DNA of 64,000 bases, taken from positions 434,001 through 498,000 of the forward strand of contig NZ_JAGING010000001.1 of the NCBI RefSeq assembly GCF_017875835.1, given 5' to 3'. The translations under genes and the position numbers were made by a program. The notes under the pieces are model-generated. The model saw nothing but the letters and a program-made list of their open reading frames with translations, was not told the DNA's origin and ran no database searches. Source of the stretch: Psychrobacter sp. PL19 (GTDB taxonomy: Bacteria; Pseudomonadota; Gammaproteobacteria; Pseudomonadales; Moraxellaceae). Each line of letters starts with the position of its first letter. Positions within the stretch are counted from its first letter, which is position 1. Of this stretch, positions 1-9,508 are shown piece by piece.

Positions 1-1
1 G

Positions 2-838
2 GTGCTGAGCGGCTTACAATGGCAACAAGAGAAGTATCGCACGCACCATGGCTTTCAAGCGCATGTCCGCGATGCTGATGTGCTAGTGATTAATCGTTAC
101 GAGCAGCTGAGCAGCGCTTGCCGGCAAGATTTGCAAGCGTGGATTGCGACGTTAAACGAACCAGCAAAAATAATATGGGCAACTGCTGACTCTGAGACAG
201 CGCCTGAACCGCAAACGACACCTCACTGTCAAGCAGTAACTAACAACCTCGATGTTATAAAACCTTCGAACCCTTATTTAACAGAATTAGCCGCCCAGCT
301 TATTAAGCCCAGTCGTACTATTTCTCAGCAACGCATAGCAAATATAGAGAAGTCTCGTGTGAGCCTAACCCCGCCTACCCACTTGCCGTCCAACATGCCT
401 ACAAATGCTAATGCTGACACTAGTATTGAGGCAGATGGGCAAAATGAGCTACCCTATCGTTATCATGAGGAACAGCAAGGCATGCTATTAGCTGGGTGGC
501 GATTACCACCGCATTGGACATTTGCTGCTGACGAGTTACAACAATGGTTATTACAACTGCCAAACTGGCAACGTATCAAGGGTATCGTCAATACTTCTGA
601 TGGCTGGCTACAACTAAATTTCACGCCCGATAGCTTAACCATTACCACCACCAGCGCACAGATTGATAGCCGACTAGAGATTATTTTACTTGCTGACTCA
701 GATATAAAAAGCAATGCCACTACTAGGGTAGGTAATAACAGCTCAGAGACTAAGAGTGAGCAGCAATCGTTAATAGAATGGGAACGCTGTGACCGTGAAT
801 TGATGGCGCTGGTTGTCCCGTCAAATAGCCAACCATAA
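2..838 (+). CDS. COG0523 (CobW/CobP47K-like) GTPase, 3' part only
   Basis: The reading frame is open to the left edge, so only the C-terminal part of the gene is present; the GTG at position 2 is probably internal. The last ~120 residues resemble the CobW C-terminal domain: a tryptophan-rich start (GWRLPPHW), a segment on a helper tryptophan (SDGWLQLNF) and the ending DSRLEIILL followed by CDRELM. Family members are G3E GTPases that act as metal chaperones or insertases, often for zinc. The GTPase motifs lie outside the window. The middle section is low in conservation and may be a linker. The gene converges on the small zinc-finger gene that follows. Confidence 0.7.
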   Translation: MLSGLQWQQEKYRTHHGFQAHVRDADVLVINRYEQLSSACRQDLQAWIATLNEPAKIIWATADSETAPEPQTTPHCQAVTNNLDVIKPSNPYLTELAAQLIKPSRTISQQRIANIEKSRVSLTPPTHLPSNMPTNANADTSIEADGQNELPYRYHEEQQGMLLAGWRLPPHWTFAADELQQWLLQLPNWQRIKGIVNTSDGWLQLNFTPDSLTITTTSAQIDSRLEIILLADSDIKSNATTRVGNNSSETKSEQQSLIEWERCDRELMALVVPSNSQP

Positions 839-890
839 ATAGCCGGACATAAATAACTAGAGATAAATTTGATAGAATAATTAGCATAAA

Positions 891-927
891 AAAGGGCTAG
901 CGTTGAATATCAACGCTAGCCTCTTTT
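891..927. terminator. Bidirectional rho-independent terminator
   Basis: A perfect 11-bp stem (895-905 with 911-921) encloses a 5-nt loop. It is preceded by A residues and followed by a T run, so it can serve both converging genes. Confidence 0.9.
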
Positions 928-947
928 TATCAATCAATAACTACCTG

Positions 948-1214
948 CTAACGCAATTGACTGTCTTTACTGCCGCGGCGATTGAATAGCTCAGCCGCCC
1001 TAGCTTCTTGCTCAAGTTCAGTCTGGCAACCAACACAGTGTTGCACCCCTGGCACTGCTATTCGCCGCGCTTCTGGTATGGCATTACCGCATTCATCACA
1101 TAATTCTGCACTCTCACCTTTCGGTAGTGAGCTCCTGACTCGATCTAGGGCATCACTGACCGTTGCATCCATCTGTTCGTGCTCTGCCCCATCTCTTGAC
1201 CATCCACCTGCCAT
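948..1214 (-). CDS. DksA/TraR-type C4 zinc-finger protein
   Basis: This 88-residue protein has a short acidic helical N-terminus and a complete C4 zinc finger (CDECG, then CVGC about 17 residues on), like the YbiI/TraR branch of the DksA family. DksA relatives bind the secondary channel of RNA polymerase. This one is too short to hold the full DksA coiled coil, so a DksA-like regulatory role is only an inference. The ATG start is supported by an AGAGGG ribosome site eight bases upstream. It stands alone and shares the terminator at 891-927 with the gene facing it. Confidence 0.8.
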   Translation of the reverse strand: MAGGWSRDGAEHEQMDATVSDALDRVRSSLPKGESAELCDECGNAIPEARRIAVPGVQHCVGCQTELEQEARAAELFNRRGSKDSQLR

Positions 1215-1366
1215 AATTGTACCCTCTTTAATTTATTGATGGCTTATTATTCATACTATAAAAGTTTTTTATAACAGATAGATGGGGTTATTTAGCGTTA
1301 ACTTCAATATATAGATGTGTATGAAAAAAGCACTAAAATAAGGTCCCTTACCCTGCACAATCGCCA

Positions 1367-2209
1367 CTAATTTTTAGGTTGCAGCGCCACTACTTGGCCG
1401 CGCACATTAACGCTAGCATCGCTCATTAGACACACATAACCTGCCATGATGTCTTCTGGTGTTTTGAGAGACATCGGGTTTTCACCTGGAAAAGCATGGG
1501 CGCGCATATTGGTACGGGTGCCACCAGGATTAATACAGTTAAAACGCAAATTAGTGGTGTTCTGAGTCTCTTGGGTGAAGATATCACTCATGCCTTCAGT
1601 CGCTTGTTTAGAGAGCGCATATGCGCCCCAGAACGCACGAGGATGGGTACCCACTGTACTAGAGGTGAAGACGATAGAACCATGTACAGCGTCTTTGAGC
1701 AGCGGTAATAATGCTTGAGTGAGCATAAAGGTGGCGGTACAGTTGACCTTCATCACCTTAGCAAAGATATCCACATCGTACATCTCAAGCGGTGTCAACT
1801 CACCTAGTATGCCAGCATTATGCAATATGCCATCAAGTTGTCCAACTTCTTTATTAATCATTCCCTCTATCTGCTGCATCTCAGCATAAGTAGCACTCTC
1901 AAGATTCAGCGGTAGCATCGCTGGCTGTTTGCCACCAAAACTCTCAATCTCATCATAAACATATTCAAGCTTGCTACTAGTGCGGCCTAATAACAGTACC
2001 GTTGCGCCATAGCGGGCATAAGTCAATGCGGCTACCCGTCCGATACCATCGCCCGCACCCGTCACCAAGATCGTCTTGCCGTCTAAGCAATTTTCTGCTG
2101 GTACAAAGTTACGAATATCATCGTGGGACAACAGCGACTCGGGACGTGGCTCAACTTGTTGTTCTTGGTCGGTGTTTTGGTGGGCTGGCTGATTTGTACG
2201 GTCACTCAT
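1367..2209 (-). CDS. YciK-like short-chain dehydrogenase/reductase
   Basis: Classical SDR fold. The cofactor-binding motif is VTGAGDGIG near residue 50, followed by the NAG motif (HNAGILGEL), the catalytic serine region FTSSTVG and the YALSK active site. It then ends IRxxxPGGTRT-like (NCINPGGTRTNMR). The substrate is not known for this family. The order ubiG-mupP-yciK matches that seen in pseudomonads, and this gene is the last of the three here. The N-terminal ~35 residues are polar and probably disordered. A GTG four codons upstream (2221) is an alternative start; I prefer the ATG. Confidence 0.85.
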   Translation of the reverse strand: MSDRTNQPAHQNTDQEQQVEPRPESLLSHDDIRNFVPAENCLDGKTILVTGAGDGIGRVAALTYARYGATVLLLGRTSSKLEYVYDEIESFGGKQPAMLPLNLESATYAEMQQIEGMINKEVGQLDGILHNAGILGELTPLEMYDVDIFAKVMKVNCTATFMLTQALLPLLKDAVHGSIVFTSSTVGTHPRAFWGAYALSKQATEGMSDIFTQETQNTTNLRFNCINPGGTRTNMRAHAFPGENPMSLKTPEDIMAGYVCLMSDASVNVRGQVVALQPKN

Positions 2210-2254
2210 GGCATTACTCACTACTTAACATTTAATAATTGGAAGTATGGTTGT

Positions 2255-2965
2255 TTATAGATATTCAAACTTACCTGAGGATAACAGTAGCTTATTCAAC
2301 TGTTCAGGGGTCTCGGTAATATAATCTGCACCCCATTTCTTCAAGCTTTTCTGGTCTTCAGGCGGGATATAACCATAAGCGGCGAGAATGGTCGGCATGC
2401 CAGCAGCTTTACCTGCATCGATATCACGCACATGATCACCCACATACAGGACACAACCTGACGCCCCACGAGGAATACCAAGCTTTTCTAGTGCCAAGTA
2501 CATGGGTTCTGCATCAGGTTTGGGACGTGATACATCATCAGGACAGACCAAGACCGCACAACGCTCATCTAACTGCATAACCTTTAACAGCTGCTCTGCT
2601 AAATAACGCGGCTTATTAGTGACAATGCCCCATGGCACGCCTTTTTGCTCAAGTGTGGTCAATACTTCTTCAAGTTCAGGAAATACGCAACTGTCCACGC
2701 AAATCTCGGCCTCATAATCATCCAAAAACTGCTGGCGAAATTTTAGTAGCGCCTCTTCATTGGTTGTTAGTTGCTCATTATGCCGCAGCATAAGCTGCAC
2801 CATCGCTGATGCGCCAGCAGATACTTGCTCACGAATGTCAGCCTCGGCGGGTGGTTGCCAATGGTTTTCGCTACTCATTTTACCAATAATGCGTACAAAA
2901 TCAGCAGCGGTATCGATCAAGGTTCCATCAAGGTCAAATAGAACAGCTTTTACAAACTGGGTCAT
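2255..2965 (-). CDS. mupP: HAD phosphatase, probable N-acetylmuramic acid 6-phosphate phosphatase
   Basis: Haloacid dehalogenase superfamily. Motif I is DLDGT (nucleophile D near residue 11), motif II is the VTNKP threonine, motif III is the lysine in SRPKPD, and motif IV is VGDHVRDI. Related genes are often labelled gph (phosphoglycolate phosphatase). In Pseudomonas the homologue between ubiG and yciK is MupP, which dephosphorylates MurNAc-6-phosphate in the AmgK/MurU cell-wall recycling route. The same position here supports MupP, but the substrate cannot be settled from sequence alone. The length (236 residues) is normal for the family. Confidence 0.8.
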   Translation of the reverse strand: MTQFVKAVLFDLDGTLIDTAADFVRIIGKMSSENHWQPPAEADIREQVSAGASAMVQLMLRHNEQLTTNEEALLKFRQQFLDDYEAEICVDSCVFPELEEVLTTLEQKGVPWGIVTNKPRYLAEQLLKVMQLDERCAVLVCPDDVSRPKPDAEPMYLALEKLGIPRGASGCVLYVGDHVRDIDAGKAAGMPTILAAYGYIPPEDQKSLKKWGADYITETPEQLNKLLLSSGKFEYL

Positions 2966-3133
2966 AATATAGGCTCTTATTATTAGTGAAATGTTCAGTA
3001 GTCGAGGTAGATAATTGAATTATTGAACGACACTACCAACGTTAACTATGAGTTAACTCGATTATAACTATCATCAACGCCTCTTTTATCAAACAGCGGT
3101 TTTGCTAAAGATATCTCTCATTGGGACGACCAC

Positions 3134-3964
3134 CTAAGCCAGTGATTTTTGCACTGCCATCATATAATTGACATCGACATTTTGTGCCAACCAGTAGCGT
3201 TTGGTTAGGGGGTTATAATGTAGTCCAATCATATCTTGCCGCGTAAAACCTGCGTTTAGGGCCATTTTATCCAGCTCAGCTGGGGTGATAAATTTAGCAT
3301 AATCATGAGTTCCACGATCTAGCAAACGCAGCACGTATTCTGCCCCAACGATGGCAAATAAATAAGACTTGGGGTTACGGTTAATGGTGGACAGCACACA
3401 AACACCGCCTGGTGCCAATAACTCAAAACAGGCTTGGACAATGGCACTAGGATCAGGGACATGTTCTAGCATTTCCATACAAGTCACCACATCGAATTGT
3501 CCAGCTTGGGTCTTTGCTAGGGTTTCGATGGGGATATGTTGATAACGTAAGGTGTCATCTAAACCACTTTGGGTGGCGTGGACGCTGGCTGCCTTTAAGT
3601 TTTCAGTACCGAGATCAATACCGGTCACGTCAGCACCGCGACGTGCCATCGCTTCAGCTAAGATACCACCACCGCAGCCAACGTCGAGAATTTTTTTGCC
3701 AGACAGACCCATCTCCGCTGTTTTATCTATATCGTTACTAAGGTAGCCACGTTTGGTATTTGCCTCTATCCAGTTGAGGCGTAGCGGGTTAATCTCATGT
3801 AAGGTCGCAAGCGCACCATTTTTATCCCACCATTCGCCAGCCAGTTTATTGAACTTATCAACTTCGCTAGGATCAACATTAGTGGTGGCAGTCATAATAT
3901 CATCTGTACTGGTGTTCTCTTGCATGTCGTTAGACTGCGAAGAAGAAGAAGCAGCTGAGCTCAT
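3134..3964 (-). CDS. ubiG: Ubiquinone biosynthesis O-methyltransferase UbiG
   Basis: SAM-dependent class I methyltransferase that carries out both O-methylation steps of ubiquinone synthesis. The SAM motif I is ILDVGCGGG near residue 92. Also visible are the family signature WWDKNGALATLHEINPLRL and motif post-I GIDLG. The length is 276 residues, about 35 longer than E. coli UbiG because of a polar serine-rich N-terminus. The ATG has an AAGGA site at good spacing. It heads a minus-strand cluster with mupP and the SDR, with gaps of 168 and about 45 bases. Confidence 0.95.
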   Translation of the reverse strand: MSSAASSSSQSNDMQENTSTDDIMTATTNVDPSEVDKFNKLAGEWWDKNGALATLHEINPLRLNWIEANTKRGYLSNDIDKTAEMGLSGKKILDVGCGGGILAEAMARRGADVTGIDLGTENLKAASVHATQSGLDDTLRYQHIPIETLAKTQAGQFDVVTCMEMLEHVPDPSAIVQACFELLAPGGVCVLSTINRNPKSYLFAIVGAEYVLRLLDRGTHDYAKFITPAELDKMALNAGFTRQDMIGLHYNPLTKRYWLAQNVDVNYMMAVQKSLA

Positions 3965-4405
3965 AGCGTTTTTCCTTTACTATCATTCTTGTTAATTAGG
4001 GTTAATGTTAGCATGAGAGTAGACCGTTTGTCGTGAAAGCTTGTGTGCCTGATTGTGAATACTTTTAGAGGTTTATAACGATATTAATAACCAGGTGAAT
4101 CAGTACATCATTCATTAGATATTAGCTGTTTTTGACGGCCTATTATCATATATTTCGTATATTTTTCAGCGATAATGGGCATTAATGAATGACTGTTAAT
4201 AATGCCTCACAGCTTTACAACCGTTAGTTAAGAATACAGTTCACAACCGCCGTCATTTTACGTTATTATAGTTAGATTGCGCTTGACAGATTATTGGCTT
4301 TAAACTCTGTCGATTCACTTTAAAACACTCATTTTAGAATACTCACTTTAAAACATAAGCAACTTCTTAAGAAACCCTTAAGTCTCTATACCTCAAGGAA
4401 AAAAT
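3965..4405. other. Divergent intergenic region ubiG/dsbA
   Basis: This 441-bp AT-rich spacer must hold the promoters for ubiG (minus) and dsbA (plus). A TTGACA lies at 4283-4288, but I could not pair it with a good -10 box at standard spacing. I see no gene, repeat or RNA element. Confidence 0.5.
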
Positions 4406-5026
4406 ATGAAACGTGCCATCGCATTGACGGGTCTGGCGTTTGCCATCGGGATAGCCAATATGGGCGTACAAGCCGCCGATTATGTCGCCGGAAAAGACTA
4501 TCGCGTGCTGGATAATCCTGAAAAAATCAGCGGTGACGCTATCATTGTCCGGGAGTTCTTTTGGTACGGCTGCCCACATTGTAATAATCTTAACCCACTT
4601 ATGGAAAAATGGGCAAAAACTAAAGGTAAGGACGTGGCATTCTTTAAAACCCCAGCAGCTCTGAATCCTGTTTGGGAAGCCAGTGCTCGTGGTTTTTATG
4701 CCACACAGCTATTGGGCTATGAGGATAAGACCCATGACGCCCTATTTGAGGCGATTCATAAAGATGGCAAAAAACTATTTGATCAAGCGTCATTAAGCAA
4801 ATGGTATGCCTCAAAAGGTGTGGATCAAAAGAAATTCAACAGTCTTTATAACTCTTTTGCCGTTGGTACTAAGATTGGCCGTTCACAAGCAGGTGCTAAA
4901 CGTTACCAATTAACTGGTGTACCTGCGGTCGTGGTACAGGGCAAATATGTAGTAACTGGTGAAGGCAATGAGGTCGCTAAAGTGGTCGACTACCTAGTCG
5001 CTAAAGAACGCGCTGCGAAAAAATAG
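4406..5026 (+). CDS. dsbA: Thiol:disulfide interchange protein DsbA
   Basis: Periplasmic thioredoxin-fold oxidase that introduces disulfide bonds. A signal peptide covers about residues 1-23 (KRAIALTGLAFAIGIA, cleavage after VQA). The active site is CPHC, within WYGCPHCNN, at about residues 55-58. The cis-proline loop appears as TGVPAVVV. Length 206 matches the family. The ATG follows AAGGA at six bases. The gene is monocistronic, with a terminator downstream. Confidence 0.95.
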   Translation: MKRAIALTGLAFAIGIANMGVQAADYVAGKDYRVLDNPEKISGDAIIVREFFWYGCPHCNNLNPLMEKWAKTKGKDVAFFKTPAALNPVWEASARGFYATQLLGYEDKTHDALFEAIHKDGKKLFDQASLSKWYASKGVDQKKFNSLYNSFAVGTKIGRSQAGAKRYQLTGVPAVVVQGKYVVTGEGNEVAKVVDYLVAKERAAKK

Positions 5027-5103
5027 AGGTCTATAATAAAATAAATAGTTTCATAATATCGTCCTGAATGTGTCAACTCATTCTAGGACAGGACAAACCC
5101 ATC

Positions 5104-5138
5104 AAAAAAGCCAATCGTTAAAGATTGGCTTTTTTGTA
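5104..5138. terminator. Bidirectional terminator dsbA/darP
   Basis: A 13-bp stem (5104-5116 with 5123-5135) includes flanking A and T runs around a 6-nt loop. It serves dsbA (plus) and darP (minus). A short TATC repeat follows at about 5146-5159. Confidence 0.9.
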
Positions 5139-5178
5139 TTTATTTATCTATCTATCTATTAAAATACCTTTTTAAGCC

Positions 5179-5688
5179 CTATTTTAACTCTGTCAGAATA
5201 GCCACTTCACGAATATAGCTGACCAAATCTTCCTTAGACTCTTGCATCAGCTCGTCATCTTGCGTGTGCTTGGCGTATTCAATCCATAAAAGCAGCTGAT
5301 ACAGGCTGTTGCGTTCTGATGCTTTGTACTGCTTGACGAACTGCTTGAGCGTCCCTTCATCATTGATATTCAAGCGCTCAGCCCAACTTTCGATTTTAGC
5401 AACTTGTTCATTAGCAAAGAACGCCTCAAACAACGCTTTAACCAGTTCATGACGGTTTTCTTCACTAATTAATTTGCCAACCCGTTTGGTTTGGCGGATA
5501 CGCGCATTAGCGCTGGTAATGTCAGCAAGCGCCATTAACTCTGCCATAAAATAGTCACTAGCAGGGAGTTTTTTTAGCTGCTTTTTGGATAAGCCCGACA
5601 GCGGTACCGACAGCGTTTGTAAGCGCTCATGGGCTTTTTTTAGTTCGGTGCGCGAAACGCGCATGTCGTGTTCTGACCAATCAATCAT
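5179..5688 (-). CDS. darP: Ribosome-associated protein DarP (YjgA, DUF615)
   Basis: Basic, helical protein of 169 residues matching the YjgA/DUF615 family. It has the conserved start (VSRTELKKAHERLQTL), then the segment on core helices (RQTKRVGKLI) and the RNSLYQLLL region late in the protein. Family members associate with late 50S ribosomal precursors and assist their maturation. It follows rapZ by about 50 bp on the same strand and is likely cotranscribed. Confidence 0.88.
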   Translation of the reverse strand: MIDWSEHDMRVSRTELKKAHERLQTLSVPLSGLSKKQLKKLPASDYFMAELMALADITSANARIRQTKRVGKLISEENRHELVKALFEAFFANEQVAKIESWAERLNINDEGTLKQFVKQYKASERNSLYQLLLWIEYAKHTQDDELMQESKEDLVSYIREVAILTELK

Positions 5689-5737
5689 AAAAGCTTTCCA
5701 AAATAATAAATAATAAGATAAAGGGCGCGTTCAGTGC

Positions 5738-6703
5738 TTACCAGCGGCGTTTTTCACGATGCTTAGCAGCGACCGTCAAGCCTTGTGGCAGACTGCTTGA
5801 AAGCTTACGCTGCAATTGCTCTGTGATAAACACAGAACGATGTTTACCGCCAGTACAGCCAATCGCAACCGTCACAGTATGACGATTATTGTGTAAAAAA
5901 TCTGGCAACCAACGTGTTAAGAATGCGTCGATATCGCCGGTCATTTCTGCCACTTCTGGATAATCTGCAAAAAATTCACCGACCTCAGCATCAAGGCCCG
6001 TCGCGGTACGTAAGGCAGGATTCCAGTGTGGGTTGGGCAGAATCCTCACATCAAATACGAAGTCAGCATCGATGGGACTGCCATATTTAAAACCAAACGA
6101 TAATAGATTAATAACAATCTGATTGTCCACCCCAGTGTAATCACGGAGACGCTCTTTTAACTGATGAATATTCAGCATACTGGTATCTATTGTGATATCA
6201 GCCCGTCTACCTATTGGTTCCAGTAGCTGCACTTCTTTTTTGATAGCAGCTGGCAAGTTATAAACCGTATGCTCTACACCCTCAGCGTCTTGTGACATTA
6301 ACGGATGCACACGTCTAGTAGCATTAAAGCGTGCCACCAGTGTGGACTCTTGCGCAGTCACATACAGCACTTTGACAGCCTGTTCGCCATAAGCCTGTTT
6401 TAGCGCGTCATGAATCGCTGAAAAGTTAGATAAATCTGCACGTGGGGTACGAATATCGACGCCAAGCGCAATGCGTCTGATACCACTTTCACTGACTAGC
6501 TTTTGAGCAGCTTCAGGAACCAATGATAACGGCAAGTTATCAATAGAGTAGTAGCCTAAATCCTCTAGAATATTTAATACGGAAGTCTTGCCTGATCCTG
6601 AGCGCCCTGATACGACAAGAATACTGAGGTTATCATCAGACAATGATGTCGACGCTACCTGCGCTGCTGATTTGGTATTCCTATCGTTGTCGGCGGATTC
6701 CAT
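5738..6703 (-). CDS. rapZ: RNase adapter protein / P-loop nucleotide-binding protein RapZ
   Basis: RapZ/YvcJ family. The Walker A motif SGRSGSGKTS lies near residue 33. The C-terminal domain carries the signature NLLSFGFKYG and the phosphate-binding loop GCTGGKHRS. In enterobacteria RapZ binds sRNAs and controls GlmS, linking it to amino-sugar supply. Whether it does so here is inferred. At 321 residues it is somewhat longer than usual because of a polar ~25-residue N-terminal extension. The usual rpoN/PTS-Ntr neighbours are absent; it sits after panC and before darP. Confidence 0.92.
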   Translation of the reverse strand: MESADNDRNTKSAAQVASTSLSDDNLSILVVSGRSGSGKTSVLNILEDLGYYSIDNLPLSLVPEAAQKLVSESGIRRIALGVDIRTPRADLSNFSAIHDALKQAYGEQAVKVLYVTAQESTLVARFNATRRVHPLMSQDAEGVEHTVYNLPAAIKKEVQLLEPIGRRADITIDTSMLNIHQLKERLRDYTGVDNQIVINLLSFGFKYGSPIDADFVFDVRILPNPHWNPALRTATGLDAEVGEFFADYPEVAEMTGDIDAFLTRWLPDFLHNNRHTVTVAIGCTGGKHRSVFITEQLQRKLSSSLPQGLTVAAKHREKRRW

Positions 6704-6789
6704 GGTTTATCATCCTAGTACATTGTGTACATCAAGTTGTTTCTACTGCTATTGCATCTGCGGTCATCACTATTTTCTAGTTTGCTCTA

Positions 6790-7671
6790 CTACTGATTAA
6801 CAGTGACTAGTTGATTGTCCAACAAGCGCGCTCGCCCAAGCGCCGCAGCCACTAAAATAATCAAATCTTGAGCTTCAGTTTGAGACTCTGCGGTATCATT
6901 ATTTAATAGTGATTCTAGCTGGTCTGTTTTTACCTCTAGATAATCAATAACAAAACCAGCCGCAGTAATGCGTTTACCAGCTTCTGCTATTAGGATGTCA
7001 GACCCCTGCTCAATGTGCTTACGATCCACGAACTGTTGTGCCAAGCACTGTAATTCTTGGTGTAATACTGGTGCTATTTTCCGCTCTGCACTACTCAAGT
7101 ATTGGTTACGCGATGATAAAGCTAGTCCATCAACAGCACGGACAATGGGCGCAGTAACAATATCGATCGGGTAACTCAAGTCACGTACTAATTGCTTAAT
7201 GATCGCTAATTGCTGATAGTCTTTCTGCCCAAATATCGCTATATCAGGCTGTATGATATTAAATAACTTAGAGACCACAATACCGACACCATCGAAATGA
7301 CCGGGCCGCGATTGTCCACACAGCTGATCGGTGATAGTGCCCGCCCTTATTAAGGTAGGTGGCGGCAAAACCGGATACATCTCATCGATACTAGGGGCAA
7401 AGACATAGTCGGCTTCGACCGTCGCAAGCTTGGCAACGTCGTCATCAAGGGTACGTGGATAGCTGTCAAAATCTTCCCCCACTCCAAACTGAGTAGGGTT
7501 CACAAAGATACTCACGATCACAATATCAGCATGCTGTTTGGCAAGTCTAACTAGCTCAAGATGCCCGTCGTGTAGGTTACCCATAGTAGGCACTAAAGCA
7601 ACGCGCTGCTGGCTGCGATAGGGTTTTACAGCTGCTCGCAATTCTTTGATACGATGATGAATAATGGGCAT
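6790..7671 (-). CDS. panC: Pantothenate synthetase (pantoate--beta-alanine ligase)
   Basis: Joins pantoate to beta-alanine with ATP, the last step of pantothenate synthesis. Visible are the nucleotidyltransferase motif with the HxGH histidines (MGNLHDGHLELV) near residue 31, IFVNPTQFG, FGQKDYQQL and the SSRNQYLS loop. Length 293 is normal. It lies after panB, separated by 282 bp with no visible gene, so it may have its own promoter. The ATG is preceded by a purine-rich AAGAAGAG site. Confidence 0.96.
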   Translation of the reverse strand: MPIIHHRIKELRAAVKPYRSQQRVALVPTMGNLHDGHLELVRLAKQHADIVIVSIFVNPTQFGVGEDFDSYPRTLDDDVAKLATVEADYVFAPSIDEMYPVLPPPTLIRAGTITDQLCGQSRPGHFDGVGIVVSKLFNIIQPDIAIFGQKDYQQLAIIKQLVRDLSYPIDIVTAPIVRAVDGLALSSRNQYLSSAERKIAPVLHQELQCLAQQFVDRKHIEQGSDILIAEAGKRITAAGFVIDYLEVKTDQLESLLNNDTAESQTEAQDLIILVAAALGRARLLDNQLVTVNQ

Positions 7672-7953
7672 TACTAACTCTTCTTCTCTTGCTAAATATA
7701 ATCAAACCCATATAAATTTGCTACTGCGCCATCTTTACTTTGATAGGCGTACTATCTACGTTCGGTCTTCTACTATCAAAATCCCGTAGATTTGGCTATT
7801 AGGATTCAACTATTTGCTATTAGGATTAGACTATAAGCCAGTTTAAACGGTTTAAGTTATTAAAAATACGTCATCTGATATTGGTATCAATAAGCTAGCT
7901 GCATAGTGTTAACAAGCAAGCTGTTACTTAAAAAGTCATTGGTTGAAGAGCTA

Positions 7954-8754
7954 TTAGCTAAACTCGTGTTGCGTACTAGGAAAACTGCGGTCACGCACTG
8001 ACTGTTGATACAGTTCAAACGCCCCTACGATACTGTGTTCAGTATTACGCTCATCCGTCAAAAAGTCATGGACGAAACGTGGGACACGGCCATGCACCAT
8101 ACCTAACATGTCATGCATCACTAGGACTTGACCATCAGTATCCGCGCCTGCCCCAATGCCAATGACTGGTACGGCTACCGCTTGCGTTACCGCTTTAGCC
8201 AGTTCAGCCGGAACACATTCTAACACCAACAATGCAGCACCTGCTTTCACCACCGCTTTGGCATCGTCTAGTAACTTATTGGCGGCCTCATCACCGCGTC
8301 CTTGGATTTTATAACCACCAAAAACATTGACAGACTGTGGCGTTAAGCCCAGATGAACACAGGTTGGGGTACCTGCTTGCGCCAAAGTAGTCACAAGATC
8401 GCATAGCTCACTACCGCCTTCTATTTTAATAACATGCGCGCCCGCTTGCATTAACTGACGACTATTAACTATCGCTTCCGGCAGCGTGGCATAGCTCATA
8501 AATGGTAAGTCGGCCAAAATCAGAGCATGCTTGTTACTACGGGCAATATTAGCGGTATGGTAAACCATGTCAACCACTGTCACCGGCAAGGTTGAATCAT
8601 GACCTTGTACGACCATGCCTAGGCTATCACCTATCAAAATAGTATCAATCTGCGCTTGATCCATCATGCGTGCAAACATGGCGTCATAACAGGTCAAACA
8701 AGTAAATTTGGTGCCATCTTTTTTTAATTTATTTAAGGTAGATAAAGTCGTCAT
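7954..8754 (-). CDS. panB: 3-methyl-2-oxobutanoate hydroxymethyltransferase
   Basis: First committed step of pantothenate synthesis, transferring a hydroxymethyl group from methylene-THF to alpha-ketoisovalerate. Motifs include TCYDAMFARMM, the metal site segment LIGDSLGMVVQGHD, VIKIEGG and the late PVIGIGAG. I place the start at the ATG at 8754 (266 residues), which has GAGGG five bases upstream and matches the family N-terminus (TTLSTLNKLK). The open frame continues upstream to 8814, but that extension is not family-like. The upstream neighbour is folK, with a gap of about 90 bp. Confidence 0.95.
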   Translation of the reverse strand: MTTLSTLNKLKKDGTKFTCLTCYDAMFARMMDQAQIDTILIGDSLGMVVQGHDSTLPVTVVDMVYHTANIARSNKHALILADLPFMSYATLPEAIVNSRQLMQAGAHVIKIEGGSELCDLVTTLAQAGTPTCVHLGLTPQSVNVFGGYKIQGRGDEAANKLLDDAKAVVKAGAALLVLECVPAELAKAVTQAVAVPVIGIGAGADTDGQVLVMHDMLGMVHGRVPRFVHDFLTDERNTEHSIVGAFELYQQSVRDRSFPSTQHEFS

Positions 8755-8847
8755 ATGACCCTCAATAACTCGATTATAATATGATTTATAATAAGTGCTA
8801 AAATGTGATTGCAACCATAACTGGCCTAAGTTGCCAACCTTACAGCG

Positions 8848-9474
8848 CTAGACAGACTGATCTGCCGTAGTCGTTACGCACGACTGAGTAAGACTTTCAG
8901 CGGGTGTATTGCTTATAAAGAGCTTTAACCCTGTCCAATCTTCACTTTGGGGATAACTACTTATCTGCTTGCCCGCAATTAACAATTCTGGCGCGAGCTC
9001 TCGCAGTGGTATCAATACAAAGTTGCGCTCGCCCAGTCCGGCGTGCGGTACCGTTAATTGTGGCGCTGCAATCTGCTGCTCACCATAAAGCAAAATATCC
9101 ATATCAAGGCTACGCTCTCCCCAGTGGCGCAGGCGTGCGCGCTTGGCCTGCTGTTCTAACTGTTGGCAAAGCAACAAGAGCTCAAACGGCAGCAGCCTAG
9201 TCTCAAAGCCGACCACAGCATTGACAAAGTCTGGCTGATCTTGCGGTCCCATTGGCACAGAAGCATAAAACGATGATGCTTGTACACCTCGTATCGCTGG
9301 ATGATGACACAAGGCCGCCAGCGCTTGTTGTAAATGCTCGGCCGGTGAGCCGAGCTCAGTAGCCAGATTACTACCCAATCCTAAATAGCATGTTATCCAC
9401 TGCTCAGCGCTATTATTGATATTGCTGGTTTTAATATTGCTGAGTCGCGTACTACTATTTAGAGAAGTGTTCAT
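8848..9474 (-). CDS. folK: 2-amino-4-hydroxy-6-hydroxymethyldihydropteridine pyrophosphokinase
   Basis: Transfers pyrophosphate from ATP to hydroxymethyldihydropterin in folate synthesis. Signature motifs: YLGLGSNL, the central FVNAVVGFET and the metal-binding RSLDMDILLYG. About 28 polar residues precede the fold and ~25 follow it, making the protein 208 residues against about 160 in E. coli. It lies 34 bases after pcnB, the same pcnB-folK arrangement as in many gammaproteobacteria, and is likely cotranscribed with it. Confidence 0.94.
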   Translation of the reverse strand: MNTSLNSSTRLSNIKTSNINNSAEQWITCYLGLGSNLATELGSPAEHLQQALAALCHHPAIRGVQASSFYASVPMGPQDQPDFVNAVVGFETRLLPFELLLLCQQLEQQAKRARLRHWGERSLDMDILLYGEQQIAAPQLTVPHAGLGERNFVLIPLRELAPELLIAGKQISSYPQSEDWTGLKLFISNTPAESLTQSCVTTTADQSV

Positions 9475-9508
9475 GATGGTTAGTCTGCTCTACAATTTGT
9501 GGCCAATA